Below are positions 23,808 to 33,385 of a stretch of DNA of 64,000 nucleotides, piece after piece. The stretch spans positions 992,001-1,056,000 of the forward strand of contig NZ_FNQB01000003.1 in NCBI RefSeq assembly GCF_900107455.1, in the 5' to 3' direction. Within the stretch, counting starts at the first letter, position 1. Each line of letters begins with the position of its first letter. The notes under the pieces were generated by a model. The model worked only from the letters and a program-made list of their open reading frames with translations, searched no databases and was not told the origin of the DNA. The DNA comes from Asanoa ishikariensis. GTDB taxonomy: Bacteria > Actinomycetota > Actinomycetes > Mycobacteriales > Micromonosporaceae. The position numbers were made by a program, and so were the translations under genes.

Positions 23808-24521
23808 ATGGATATGACGCAGGAGGTGCGCCGCGACCTGTCGGTGACCAGGTCGGTGGCCGGCGGGCTGATCGTCGTCTGCGCGCTCGGCGCCGCCGGC
23901 TCCGCCGCCGTGCCGGGCGTGAACAACAGGTGGTACGGCACCGAAACGCTGCTCAGCTGGATCTATCCGGGCGCGATCTGGCCGCTGTTGGTAGCGCTCG
24001 CCGGAGCCGGCCTGGTCGTCATGAGACGGCCGGGGTGGGTCCGGGAGGCCGCCGTGGTGGCCGCGATCGCCGGTGCGCAGGCCGCCGGGTACGGCATCGT
24101 GGCCGCCAGAGACTGGTTCAACGCCTGGGGTGCCGGCGGCATGGCCACCCACAACCTCGCCACGGTGGTGACCTTCGCGGCCTCGGTCGCCATCTGTGCG
24201 ACCGTCGCCATCTGCGTGGCCGTCGGGCTGCTCTGGCAGGAGCCCAGCGACTGCCGCACGCTGCTGCGCCCGGCCCGCTTTCGGCCCGTGGCCGTCGGAG
24301 CCGTCGTGGCGGTCGGGTTGCCGCTCGCACTCGGCGCGGCCTTCCGCGACACGGACATCACGAGCCTGGGCCAGTACGCGCTGACCTACTCGCTGCCGTG
24401 GGGCGCCGCACTGGCGGCCACCGGATGGCTCGACCGACGTGCCGCCATAACCGCACGAACGACGGTCGCCGTCTCAGCCGTCCTCGCGGCGCTGACAGTG
24501 GATACGGCTGTCTACGGCTGA
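23808..24521 (+). CDS. Polytopic membrane protein, unknown function
   Basis: 237 residues with about seven membrane segments beginning after a 15-residue polar N-terminus (RSVAGGLIVVCALGAAGSA). Others are near 49-68, 78-97, 110-145, 153-172, 186-203 and 215-232. A conserved-looking outer loop carries NNRWYGTETLLSWIYPG. ATG 23808 and ATG 23814 are equally possible; neither has a good ribosome binding site. It stands alone, divergent from the ECF/ABC operon. I recognise no family. Confidence 0.6.
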   Translation: MDMTQEVRRDLSVTRSVAGGLIVVCALGAAGSAAVPGVNNRWYGTETLLSWIYPGAIWPLLVALAGAGLVVMRRPGWVREAAVVAAIAGAQAAGYGIVAARDWFNAWGAGGMATHNLATVVTFAASVAICATVAICVAVGLLWQEPSDCRTLLRPARFRPVAVGAVVAVGLPLALGAAFRDTDITSLGQYALTYSLPWGAALAATGWLDRRAAITARTTVAVSAVLAALTVDTAVYG

Positions 24522-24686
24522 ACCGCCCGGCGGTGGCATCTCCTGGGAGCCCACATGTTCTTCCATGTACGCACATGCGAAAACACGTCGGCTCCTCGAA
24601 CACACCTCGGTCCCCGCACGACACCTGGGCTTTCGGGCCCGGGGTGTGCAGCGCACTCCCCGGGCCTTTCCGCATTGACCGACGTG
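24522..24686. terminator. Intergenic stretch with terminator hairpin
   Basis: Arms 24636-24648 (GGCCCGGGGTGTG) and 24654-24666 pair at 12 of 13 positions around a 5-base loop, between the convergent membrane gene and the YciI-like gene. It probably ends both transcripts. Further left, ACATG-TTCTTC-CATGT (24553-24568) is a short inverted repeat of unknown meaning. Confidence 0.7.
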
Positions 24687-24962
24687 TCAGTCCGGGAGAC
24701 CGATGGTGATCTTCCATTCCTTCAGGGCGCGGTCCTTGGTGACGTCGAGCTGGGTGTACGGGTCCTGCGCCACCAGGGCCTCCGCGCTGGCGAGGTCGTC
24801 GGCCGCCAGGACGATGATGCCGCCGCTGAGGTCGGCCAGCGGGCCCGCCAGCACGAGCGCGCCGTCCGCCTTCAGTTTGGCCAGGTGCTCCAGGTGGTCG
24901 GGGCGCTTCTCGGCGCGCAGCGGGGTGTCGTTGTACCCGTACGTGAGGATGAAGTGGGCCAT
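24687..24962 (-). CDS. YciI-like protein
   Basis: 91 residues, standard for the YCII family, small ferredoxin-fold proteins that act as dehydrochlorinases or muconolactone-isomerase-like enzymes or as unknown partners. AHFILTYGYNDTPLRAEKRP starts the fold, and HLEHLAKLKADGALVLAGPL is typical of the family's second part. It is the last gene of the leftward molybdenum-hydroxylase operon, 27 bases after the amidohydrolase stop, with AAAGG before its ATG. It probably acts on a catabolic intermediate, perhaps a lactone or enol, but no substrate is indicated. Confidence 0.8.
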   Translation of the reverse strand: MAHFILTYGYNDTPLRAEKRPDHLEHLAKLKADGALVLAGPLADLSGGIIVLAADDLASAEALVAQDPYTQLDVTKDRALKEWKITIGLPD

Positions 24963-24989
24963 CTGCTTTGTAGCCTTTCGCTAGCGGGG

Positions 24990-25916
24990 TCAGAGCCCGT
25001 AGACCCGGCGGGCCGTACGGGAGAAGACGTCAGCTTGTTCGTCCTCGGTGCGGTGGCGCAGTGCCTGCTTCCACGCGTGGGTCAGCTCGGCCGAGGTCGT
25101 CCACAGCTTCTCGACCGGCAGGTTCGTGCCGAACATCGCCCGCGACGAGCCGAATCCGTCGAGGACCTCGTCAGCGACGAACCGGATCAGGTCAGGGTCG
25201 ACGCGGTGGACGAAGGTGCCCTGGCCGGTCAGCTTGACCACGACGTTCGGGAGGGCCGCCAACTCCCGCATGCCGGCCCGCCATGACGCCACCACGGCCG
25301 GGTCGGTCTGGTCGGTGAGCATTCCCGCGTGTACGAGCACGAACGTGACCGACGGGTTCGCAGCCACGAGCTCGGCCGCGTCGTGCATCTGGCCCGAGAA
25401 CACCTGGAGCTCGAACAGCCAGCCGAGGTCCGCCAGGGCTGCGATGTTGGCCCGGAAGACCGGGTCCTTCATCGTGTCCGGGCCCGAAGCGAAGCGGAAC
25501 TCCGGGCGTTCGTGCCAGTGGAGCTGTAGGCGCGTGCCGACCACGAGCCGGCTGATCGCCTGCTGCTCCCGCATGACCTCAACCGCGTCTTCGGCGAACA
25601 GGTCCGCGCAGCCCACCATGGCCATCGGCCAGCCGGTGCGCTCGTTCAGCTCTGCGATCCAGCGGACCTCGTCGACGACGCGGTCCAGCGGCCAGTTCGG
25701 CTGCACGTACACCGATGTCCTGATGCCCGCCGCCGCCGCGTCGTCGCGGTACTCCTGGATCAGGTAGTCGCGCCGGATCGGTTCGTAGGGTCCGAAGATC
25801 CGCGGGACCATCGGCCCGGACAGCCACGGCATGTCGGCCTGGCGCCAGACATGGTGGTGCGAGTCGACGATGTCGCCCGCGTACAGCGAGCCCTCGGACA
25901 GCGAGCCCTCAGACAT
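24990..25916 (-). CDS. Amidohydrolase_2-family hydrolase
   Basis: 308 residues from ATG 25916, selected because AAAGGAG stands seven bases upstream; the longer frame from 25949 lacks such a site. The N-terminal metal motif is DSHHHVW; FVLVHAGM, KLTGQGTF and MFGTNLPVEKLW are the later barrel segments, with MFGTNLPVE in the position of the family's C-terminal MFGSDWPV-type motif. Family members open lactone or cyclic amide rings, for example 2-pyrone-4,6-dicarboxylate lactonase and related enzymes. In this operon it may open the ring produced after hydroxylation by the molybdenum enzyme. It overlaps the VWA gene by 8 bases. Confidence 0.85.
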   Translation of the reverse strand: MSEGSLSEGSLYAGDIVDSHHHVWRQADMPWLSGPMVPRIFGPYEPIRRDYLIQEYRDDAAAAGIRTSVYVQPNWPLDRVVDEVRWIAELNERTGWPMAMVGCADLFAEDAVEVMREQQAISRLVVGTRLQLHWHERPEFRFASGPDTMKDPVFRANIAALADLGWLFELQVFSGQMHDAAELVAANPSVTFVLVHAGMLTDQTDPAVVASWRAGMRELAALPNVVVKLTGQGTFVHRVDPDLIRFVADEVLDGFGSSRAMFGTNLPVEKLWTTSAELTHAWKQALRHRTEDEQADVFSRTARRVYGL

Positions 25917-27057
25917 GCGCGCTCCTTTGCGTCGTCGCGAACTTCCCACGCACCGCGGTCAGTGCTGTTTCCAGACCGTCCACCCCGGTCAGAGCATCGA
26001 GATCTGCGAGTACGGCCGACATCCCGCGCGTCAGCGGCCGGTAGGCCGGGTCGCAGGCCAGCGGCGACCACCAGCTCAACTGGGCGGCGAGCAGGGACAG
26101 CCGGCGGGTGGCCGCGACCATCGCCGTGCAGTCGCCGCGTTCGAGCCCGTCGGACAGGACGAGCACGAGGGCGCCGCGGGCCAGGTTCGCGTAGTCGTCG
26201 AGGAACGTCGCCAGGCTCGTGCCGATCAGGGTGCCGCCGTCGGCGTCGAGCACGACCTGGGCCAGTGCGGCGAGCGCACCATCCACGTCGGACGTCCGCA
26301 ACGAAGGGGTCACCCGGGTCAGCCGCGTCCCGAAGGTGAAGACCTCGGCCCGGGGGCAGGTCGCGACGACGGCGTACGCGAACCGCAGGTAGTCCGCGCT
26401 GTGCTGCTTCATCGAACCGGAGACGTCGACGAGCAGGAGCACACGGCGCTGCCGCTGCGGGCGGTGGCGCCAGTGCAGCCGCATGATCTCGCCATGGGTA
26501 CGCCGGGACTCCAGGTAGATCGCCCGCAGGTCCACCCGTTGCCGGCGGCCACCGGGGCGCCGGCGCCGGGACCGGGTCGTCGGGACGGCCCGGGGCAGCT
26601 CGCGGCAGAGCTCCCGGATGAGCTCGTGGGAGCGCGGTGTGGTGGCCGCGAAGCGCCGCACGCCTTCGGGGCTGACGTTGCTGGCCGCGAGCCCGTCGGC
26701 CCCCGCCGCGTCGGCCACGACGTCCTCGGCCTCGCCCGATCCAGGCATAGAGGTCGGCTCGTCCTCGTCCGCGCTCTCGTCGGCGGGCTCGTCGGTGACC
26801 ACCAGGGCGTCGGCGGCGGTCAGGCCGAAGAACCGCCGGAACACCTCGTCGTAGACGTGGCGCTCGGGCTCGGAGGTCACCAGGGTGGCGGCGCCGATCC
26901 AGTACAGCTGGCCGGTGGTCGACGGCGCGAGGGTCTCGATGCCGGCGAAGAACTGGCTCTGCTTGTCGGCCGGGACGCGCAGGCCGCCGTCGTGCAGGCC
27001 CCGAAGAAAACCAAACAGGTGGTTTTCCGTGCGGGCGATCAACTCAGCGGTCGTCAT
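25909..27057 (-). CDS. CoxE-like VWA domain protein
   Basis: 382 residues. The C-terminal half is a von Willebrand A fold with an intact metal-ion site (LLLVDVSGSM, DxSxS) and a following GTLIGTSL. The N-terminal part is helical with a low-complexity acidic stretch (TDEPADESADEDEP). CoxE-type proteins work with the MoxR ATPase CoxD to mature the active site of molybdenum hydroxylases such as carbon monoxide dehydrogenase. The gene overlaps moxR by 14 bases and follows the enzyme subunit genes, which supports a maturation role here. Confidence 0.88.
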   Translation of the reverse strand: MTTAELIARTENHLFGFLRGLHDGGLRVPADKQSQFFAGIETLAPSTTGQLYWIGAATLVTSEPERHVYDEVFRRFFGLTAADALVVTDEPADESADEDEPTSMPGSGEAEDVVADAAGADGLAASNVSPEGVRRFAATTPRSHELIRELCRELPRAVPTTRSRRRRPGGRRQRVDLRAIYLESRRTHGEIMRLHWRHRPQRQRRVLLLVDVSGSMKQHSADYLRFAYAVVATCPRAEVFTFGTRLTRVTPSLRTSDVDGALAALAQVVLDADGGTLIGTSLATFLDDYANLARGALVLVLSDGLERGDCTAMVAATRRLSLLAAQLSWWSPLACDPAYRPLTRGMSAVLADLDALTGVDGLETALTAVRGKFATTQRSAHV

Positions 27058-27910
27058 CGCCGAAGACCTCAGCCGCGCGCGCCGAGACCAGTGCCCCGTC
27101 CTCGGCGTTCTTGAGCACCAACCCCAGCGACGCGCGCAGGGCGTCGGTCCATTCCGCGCCCTCGTCGGCCAGGGCGAGCGAGCCCTGCGCCCACGCGATG
27201 GCCTCGGCGATCCCGGGTCGCTTGAGCGGCCCCAGGGAACGGATGACGTTGACCGACCGCACGAGCTGCGCGGCGCTGCGGGCGCTGAGCCCGGGTGTCT
27301 GCGCCTCGACGATGGCCCGCTCGCGCTCCGGGTCCGGGAACGGGATCCAGTGGTAGAGGCACCTCCGCTTGAGCGCGTCGTGCAACTCCCGGGTGCGGTT
27401 GGAGGTGAGCACGACCAGCGGGGGCACGGCGGCCGCGATGGTGCCGACCTCCGGGATGGTGATCTGGAAGTTGTCGAGGAACTCCAGCAGGAAGGCCTCG
27501 AACTCGCTGTCAGCCCGGTCGATCTCGTCGATGAGCAGCACGGCGCCGGCCTCGCTGCGCAGCGCGCGCAGCAGTGGGCGTTCGAGCAGGAACTCGCCCG
27601 CGTAGAGGTCGCCGACGGGAGTGCCCTCGACCTCCGCGGCCCGCAGGCTCAAAAGCTGCTTGGGGTAGTCCCACTCGTAGAGCACCTGCGAGACGTCGAT
27701 GCCCTCGTAGCACTGGAGCCGGATCAGCTCGCGGCCCAGGGCGTCGGCCAGCACGTGCGAGATCTGCGTCTTGCCGACGCCCGGCTCGCCCTCGAGCAGC
27801 AACGGCCGGCCGAGGGCGATCGCGAGCCGGACTGCGGTCAGCAGTCCTTCGTCGGCGAAGTACCGTCGGTCCTTGAGTTGTTGGCTGAGGGCGGTGTGGT
27901 CGAGCAGCAT
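27044..27910 (-). CDS. MoxR-family AAA+ ATPase, CoxD-like
   Basis: 288 residues from ATG 27910. Walker A GEPGVGKTQ, Walker B VLLIDEIDRAD and a sensor-1-like VLTSNRTREL are all present, and the arginine-finger region follows with YHWIPFPDPERE. MoxR ATPases with VWA partners act as chaperones for metal-cofactor insertion; CoxD in particular remodels the molybdenum enzyme active site. The start overlaps the preceding stop by one base (TGATG), so it is translated with the molybdopterin subunit genes. Together with the CoxE-like protein it probably matures this operon's hydroxylase. Confidence 0.9.
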   Translation of the reverse strand: MLLDHTALSQQLKDRRYFADEGLLTAVRLAIALGRPLLLEGEPGVGKTQISHVLADALGRELIRLQCYEGIDVSQVLYEWDYPKQLLSLRAAEVEGTPVGDLYAGEFLLERPLLRALRSEAGAVLLIDEIDRADSEFEAFLLEFLDNFQITIPEVGTIAAAVPPLVVLTSNRTRELHDALKRRCLYHWIPFPDPERERAIVEAQTPGLSARSAAQLVRSVNVIRSLGPLKRPGIAEAIAWAQGSLALADEGAEWTDALRASLGLVLKNAEDGALVSARAAEVFGDDDR

Positions 27911-28929
27911 CAGGCGACAGGCTCGCCGTCGCGGAGGGCGTCGAGTCCACGTAGGACCGACTCCGGGGTGAACGGCATCGTCGTGAGGCGCACACCGCAG
28001 GCGTCGAAGATCGCGTTCGCGATCGCCGGGATCGGGGCGTTGGCGGTCATCTCGCCGATGCCCTTGGCACCGAACGGTCCGTTGGACGCCGGGCGCTCCA
28101 GGATGACGCTGGTCTGCTCCGGGATCTCGCCCGAGCCGGGCATCAGGTACTCCGAGAAGTCGACCGGTCCGTGTGCCCGCGACGCCGGATAGTACGGCTC
28201 GGTGGACTCGAAGATGGCGTGCGAGACGCCCATCCACGCGCCGCCCTCGACCTGCTGCGTGGCCATCGCGGGGTTGAGCGCCCGGCCGATCTCGTACGTG
28301 TTGTGCAGGCGCAGGACGGTGACCACACCGGTCTCGTCGTCTACCTCGACGTCGGCGACCGTGCACGCGTGTGCCTGGCACGAGTCCGGGTCCATCTCGC
28401 CGGTCTCCGGAACCGGGTAGCTGCGCTCCTTGAGGAACATGCCCCGCCCGGAGATGGACTTGCCCTGCTTGAAGTGGGCCGCCAGCGCGATGTCCGAGAT
28501 GTGGATCTGCTTGGCCGGGCTGCCCTTGAGCCGCACGTAGCCCGAGCCGTCGGTCTCCAGGTCGCCGGCGTCGACCTCGAGCTCGTCGGCGGCCACCTGG
28601 AGCATCACCTCGCGGGCTTCGCGGGCGGCCATGATGACCGCGTTGCCGACCCGGTGGGTGCCGCGGCTGGCGAACGTACCCATGCAGTGCGGTCCGGTGT
28701 CGGTGTCCGCGGTGTCGACGATGATCTGCTCCATCGGCATGCCCAGCGTCTCCGCCGCGCACTGGGCGACGACGGTCTTGAGTCCCTGTCCGAGGTCCAC
28801 GGAGGACAGACTGATCACGAAGCCGCCCATGGTGGTGGCGTGGATCAGGGCCTGCGACGGGTCACCGCCGAGGTTCATGCCCGTGGGGTAGTTGACGGAG
28901 GCGTAGCCGCGGCCGTACAGCAGCGTCAT
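27910..28929 (-). CDS. Molybdopterin-binding hydroxylase subunit, C-terminal half
   Basis: 339 residues, the second half of a xanthine-dehydrogenase-type large subunit. Visible are LSSVDLGQGLKTVVAQ (a molybdopterin-contact region), DTADTDTGPHCMGTFASRGT, and near the end GPFGAKGIGEM with the active-site Glu (GxGE) and its conserved environment. It begins with MTLLYGRGYASVNYPTG, a start typical of the second molybdopterin domain. The ATG overlaps the stop of the N-terminal half by 4 bases (ATGA). Together the halves total 797 residues, the length of an ordinary single-chain subunit, and the split lies between domains. Nicotinate dehydrogenase of Eubacterium barkeri has such a divided subunit. 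Confidence 0.88.
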   Translation of the reverse strand: MTLLYGRGYASVNYPTGMNLGGDPSQALIHATTMGGFVISLSSVDLGQGLKTVVAQCAAETLGMPMEQIIVDTADTDTGPHCMGTFASRGTHRVGNAVIMAAREAREVMLQVAADELEVDAGDLETDGSGYVRLKGSPAKQIHISDIALAAHFKQGKSISGRGMFLKERSYPVPETGEMDPDSCQAHACTVADVEVDDETGVVTVLRLHNTYEIGRALNPAMATQQVEGGAWMGVSHAIFESTEPYYPASRAHGPVDFSEYLMPGSGEIPEQTSVILERPASNGPFGAKGIGEMTANAPIPAIANAIFDACGVRLTTMPFTPESVLRGLDALRDGEPVA

Positions 28930-30301
28930 GCTCCGGCTCCTCTCGGTGTGGACGACGACATGGCCCGGTACTCCTCCGGTAGCTCGTGCCCGACGAGCTC
29001 GGCGGTCCGCTGGATGACTTCGATCAGGGCGGTGCCGGAGGCGACCTTGCGGTGGGCCTTCATATCGCCGTCGCGGTAGGCGTTGCGCAGCCGGAACTCC
29101 AGCGGGTCGATGTGCAGTGCCCGCGCCACCTGGTCCATCTGCGACTCGATGGCGAAGTCGGCGATGGTGACCCCGAACCCGCGCATGGCGCTCGACGGGG
29201 TCCGGTTGGTGTAGACGCAGTGGCAGTCGGCATAGACGTTCGGGATCGTGTACGGGCCGGGCAGGTGCGCGGCGGCCTTGGTGGCGCCGTAGGGCGAGTG
29301 GCGTGCGTACGCGCCGGCGTCCACATAGAGCATGATCTTGCGGGCGATGATCCGCCCGTCGTTCATGACGCCGTCCTTGATGTAGATGCGCTCGGCCGCC
29401 CGGGGCGACGAGACCTGCATCTCCTCCTCGCGGCTGTAGACGAACTTGACGGGCCGGTTCGTCATCGCGGCCGCGATGCAGGCGAGCGGCTCGACCATGA
29501 CGTCGACCTTGCCGCCGAAGCCGCCACCGACCGTGCCGCCCTTGACCTGGAGGTCGGTGAACGGCCGCTTGAGCGTCAGCGCGGTGTTGTCGAGAGTGAA
29601 GAAGGCGGCCTGGGTGTTGCTGTGGATCAGCAGGCGGCCGCCGCTCTGCGGCACGACGATGCAGCCGGTGGTCTCGGTCGGCGCGTGCTCGATCGGGGCC
29701 GAGCTGTAGCGCCATTCGAAGATGTGGTCCGCCTCGGCGAAGCCGGCCTCGACGTCACCGAACCGGATCCGGCGTGCGTGGTGTCCCTCGTACACGAAGT
29801 AGTTCGTGCCCGCCCGCTTGAAGACGGGCGTGTCCGGGAGCATCGCCTCCTCGACGTCGAGGACGGCTTTCAGCTCGGTGTAGGTCACCTTCACCTTGCT
29901 CGCGCCTTCGAGCGCGGCCGCCTCGGAGTCGGCCACCACGGCCACGATCGGCTCGCCCTTGTAGAGGACCCGGTCCTCGGCCAGCACGGGCTCGTCGTCG
30001 GGTCCGATGCCGATCAGCCGCAGGACGCCGTACCAGTTCTCCGGAACGTCCTTGTACGTGATGACCCGCAGGACGCCCGGGACCTTCAGCGCCTCGGAGT
30101 AGTCGACGTCGTTGATGAGCGCGTGGTGGTGCGACGAGCGGTGGATCTTGAGGTGGGCCAGGTTAGGGAAGGTCCGGTCCTCCATGAACTCGGTGCGCCC
30201 GGTGACGTGGCCGAGCGCGTCCGACCGCTGGACCGCGGTGCCGATGACTTTGAAGTCCGACGCGCGTTCGTCCCTGAAATATTCTGTGTCGATGCGTGCC
30301 A

Positions 30302-30302
<1 letters not shown>
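28926..30302 (-). CDS. Molybdopterin-binding hydroxylase subunit, N-terminal half
   Basis: 458 residues, the first half of the xanthine-dehydrogenase-type subunit. Motifs in order: the Ald_Xan_dh_C domain starts with SDALGHVTGRTEFMED; the first molybdopterin domain shows VKGGTVGGGFGGK (near residue 260), REEEMQVSSPRAAE, and SSAMRGFG, where the active-site loop of CO dehydrogenases would carry AYxCSFR. The SAMRGFG reading argues for a xanthine or heterocycle hydroxylase rather than a CO dehydrogenase. It overlaps the 2Fe-2S gene by one base (TGATG) and its partner by 4 bases. The 5' end is clear from ATG 30302. Confidence 0.9.
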
Positions 30303-30808
<506 letters not shown>

Positions 30809-30824
30809 GGGGTCTGTTTCCCTA

Positions 30825-31619
30825 TCAGCGGCCGAGCAGCGCTCGGCGGAGGTGGACGGGGAAGACGCGGGTGCGGTACCACGCGGAGGCGTAGGCGTCG
30901 TCGGCCGGCTCGATCTCGCCGCGGCCGGCCTCCCCTGCCGCGCGCACCGTCTCGACTGTCAGCGGTTGGCCGACGAGGGCCGCCTCGACGGCGTGCGCCC
31001 GGATGACGCGCGGGCCGACGCCGCCGAGTGCGACTCGGGCACCGGTGACAATCCCGTCGGACTCGGTGACCGTGGCGGCGACTGTGACCAGGGAGGCGGA
31101 GTTGTAGCGGCGGCGGGCGGCCTTGACGTACTTGAAGGTGCCCGGCTGCGGGCGCTCGAAGGTGACGGTCGTGACGAGCCCGGAAGGCTGGTCGCCCAGC
31201 TCTTCCACCGACAGCTCGCGGCTCCCGGTGTCGTCGACGAGCGTGACCCGGGCGTCGAGCGCGACGAGCGCGACGGCGAGGTCGCCGTGTGGCTGGCGGG
31301 CGAACAGGTTGCCGCCGACGGTGGCCAGGGTGCGCACGGGCGTCGAGGCGATGCTGCGTACGACCGCGTTCAGGTCTGCCAGTCGCTCGTCGTGTTCGAC
31401 CTGCGCGAGGGTGGTCGCGGCGCCGAGCTCCACGGTCTGGCCGTCCACGCGGATGCCGGCCAGCCCCGTGCGCCGCAGGCTCACGAGCTCTGTCGGCGGC
31501 GAGGCGTAGTCGTTGAGCCACGGCAACACACTGGTCCCGCCGCCGATCGCCGTGGCTCCTCCGGCTATCAGCCTCACCGCGGCCGAGACGTCGTCGGGGA
31601 CGTGAACCTCGGTCAACAT
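30825..31619 (-). CDS. FAD-binding subunit of molybdenum hydroxylase
   Basis: 264 residues from ATG 31619 with AAAGGGGG upstream. FAD contacts are visible in AIGGGTSVLPWL (phosphate loop) and ATVGGNLFARQPHGD (second FAD motif). The CO_deh_flav_C domain follows, with VKAARRRYNSASLVTVAATV. It is the first gene of the operon and closes the electron path Mo, 2Fe-2S, FAD to an acceptor that is not identified. The operator-like palindrome at 31631-31646 lies between this gene and its divergent regulator. Confidence 0.93.
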   Translation of the reverse strand: MLTEVHVPDDVSAAVRLIAGGATAIGGGTSVLPWLNDYASPPTELVSLRRTGLAGIRVDGQTVELGAATTLAQVEHDERLADLNAVVRSIASTPVRTLATVGGNLFARQPHGDLAVALVALDARVTLVDDTGSRELSVEELGDQPSGLVTTVTFERPQPGTFKYVKAARRRYNSASLVTVAATVTESDGIVTGARVALGGVGPRVIRAHAVEAALVGQPLTVETVRAAGEAGRGEIEPADDAYASAWYRTRVFPVHLRRALLGR

Positions 31620-31630
31620 GCGCGCCCCCT

Positions 31631-31660
31631 TTATCGATATCGATAATGAACGTATACGGT
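31631..31660. promoter_or_regulatory. Perfect palindrome and leaderless promoter of gntR
   Basis: TTATCGATATCGATAA (31631-31646) is a perfect 16-bp palindrome 12 bases from the FAD-subunit start and 21 bases from the gntR start. TACGGT (31655-31660) fits a -10 box exactly seven bases before the gntR ATG, which suggests a leaderless mRNA whose -35 region (31632-31637) lies inside the palindrome. A regulator bound here would block both directions. A second short palindrome, CGTATACG, is at 31651-31658. Confidence 0.6.
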
Positions 31661-31667
31661 CTCTCCT

Positions 31668-32354
31668 ATGTTGGTCAACGAGTCGCCGACGGCCCGCCCG
31701 TCGAAGCCGACCCTGAGCGAGAGCATCCGGGACGGATTGGTGGAGCTCATCGTCTCGGGTGAGCTCAAGGCCGGCGAACGGCTCATCGAGACCCGGATCG
31801 CCGCGGACTTCGGCACGAGCCAGGCCCCCGTACGCGAGGCCCTGCGCGAACTGGAAGGCCTTGGCCTGGTCGAGAGCCGCCCGCGGCGCGGGCGCCATGT
31901 GCTGCCGTTCGTCGAACAGACGATCCGGGAGGCGTACGTCGTGCGCGCGGCGCTGGAAGAGGCCGCGACCCGGCTCGTGATGCTCAACGACCGGCTTCCC
32001 CGCGATGCGATGCGCGCCGACGTCGACGACATGTACCGGTGCGCGGCCGTGGACGACGTGCGGGCCATGGGCCTCGCCAGCGCGCGCTTCCACCGCCGGG
32101 TGGTGCTGGCCGGCAGCAACTTCCTGCTGGAGCGGGCCTGGGAGGGTCTGCAGATCGAGTCGCGTACCGCCATCGCGCTCGTGGTGACGAAGCCTTTGTT
32201 GTCGCACGTCGCCGACGAGCACTCCGAGCTTCTGGCGGTGCTGGAGTCCGGCGATGTGGAGGCGGCCTGCCTGCACACCCGGGCACACCAGTGGGCGTAC
32301 GCGGACCTCCCCCACGACATGCACGGCGCCGCCCGGGCGGTGCGCTTCCCCTAG
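31668..32354 (+). CDS. GntR-family (FCD) transcriptional regulator
   Basis: 228 residues. The winged helix-turn-helix reads LSESIRDGLVELIVSGELK, GERLIETRIAADFGTSQAPV and REALRELEGLGLVESRPRRG, the standard GntR N-terminus. The C-terminal FCD domain (about residues 90-215) has the metal/ligand residues of its type (VVRAALEEAATRL, FHRRVV, DEHSELLAVLESGD). FCD regulators usually bind carboxylate metabolites of the pathway they control. It is divergent from the molybdenum-hydroxylase operon and a perfect palindrome lies between them, so it most likely represses the operon until substrate is present. Confidence 0.92.
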   Translation: MLVNESPTARPSKPTLSESIRDGLVELIVSGELKAGERLIETRIAADFGTSQAPVREALRELEGLGLVESRPRRGRHVLPFVEQTIREAYVVRAALEEAATRLVMLNDRLPRDAMRADVDDMYRCAAVDDVRAMGLASARFHRRVVLAGSNFLLERAWEGLQIESRTAIALVVTKPLLSHVADEHSELLAVLESGDVEAACLHTRAHQWAYADLPHDMHGAARAVRFP

Positions 32355-33289
32355 TCGGTGTTGAAGGTGCGTCGATAGGCGTCCGGCGCCACGCCGACCG
32401 TGCGGTGGAAGTGTCGGCGCAGCGTCGTGGCCGTGCCCATGCCGGCCGCCTCGGCGATGGCGTCGATGCTGTCGTCGGTGTTCTCCAGCAGCTCCTGTGC
32501 CCGGCGGACGCGCTGTGTCGAGAGCCATTGCAGCGGGGTGGTGCCGGTCGCCGACCTGAACAGGCGGGCCAGGTTGCGCGAGCTCATGTTGGCGTGGCGG
32601 GCCAGGTCCTCCACGGTCAGCGGCTGGTCGAGCCGGGTCATCGCCCACGGGAACAGGTTGGCCAGCGGGTGGTCGTCGCGGGCGGGCACCGGTGTGGTGA
32701 CGAACTGGGCCTGGCCGCCGGCGCGGTGGGGCGGCACGACCAGCCGGCGCGCGACGGCGTTGGCGACCGTCGAGCCGTGGTCACGCCGGATCAGGTGCAG
32801 GCACAGGTCGATCGCGGCGGCCTTGCCGGCGGAGGCGAGCACGTCGCCGTTGTCGACGTAGAGCACGTCCGGGTCGACCGTGACCCGGGGATAGCGCTCG
32901 GCGAGCACGTCGGTGTGGGCCCAGTGGGTGGTGGCGCGCAGGCCGTCGAGCACCCCGGCCTCGGCCAGCACGAAGGCGCCGGTGCAGAGGGAGACCAGCC
33001 GTTTGCCGTTGGCGTGAGCGGCTCGGACGGCGTCGATCAACTCGGGTGGCAGGTCCGCGTCCACGTCCTCCACGGCCGGGATGATGACCGTGTCGGCTTG
33101 GGCGAGGTGGTCCAGCCCGGCGTCGGGTTCCAGGCGGAACCGGCCGACCCCGGTGGGGCCCTGGCCGCAGATCATCAGGTCGTACCACGGGTCGGCCAGG
33201 CCCGACGGGTCGCGGACGAAGATCTCGCAGGCCATCGCGATCTCGAAATGCAGCATCCCGTCGGTGGCGGCGAGCGCGATCGTGGTCAT
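32351..33289 (-). CDS. GlxA-family AraC-type regulator
   Basis: 312 residues. Residues 1-190 form the DJ-1/PfpI-like domain with the nucleophile-elbow-like SLCTGAFVLAEAGVLDG; residues 215-312 are the AraC double helix-turn-helix (LARHANMSSRNLARLFRSAT and AIAEAAGMGTATTLRRHF). The GlxA class regulates amino-acid or amine catabolism. Its 3' end overlaps gntR by 4 bases on the opposite strand, and its start is 96 bases from the divergent saccharopine-dehydrogenase-like gene, its probable target. Confidence 0.92.
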   Translation of the reverse strand: MTTIALAATDGMLHFEIAMACEIFVRDPSGLADPWYDLMICGQGPTGVGRFRLEPDAGLDHLAQADTVIIPAVEDVDADLPPELIDAVRAAHANGKRLVSLCTGAFVLAEAGVLDGLRATTHWAHTDVLAERYPRVTVDPDVLYVDNGDVLASAGKAAAIDLCLHLIRRDHGSTVANAVARRLVVPPHRAGGQAQFVTTPVPARDDHPLANLFPWAMTRLDQPLTVEDLARHANMSSRNLARLFRSATGTTPLQWLSTQRVRRAQELLENTDDSIDAIAEAAGMGTATTLRRHFHRTVGVAPDAYRRTFNTD

Positions 33290-33385
33290 GTCCGAAACTG
33301 TACGGTGCTTGTCGTTCCAGACACTCCCCCGGGGCCGGCGGTTGCTGGAGGATCGTCCTTGTCAATCTTGCTTGGAGGGGTTCAG

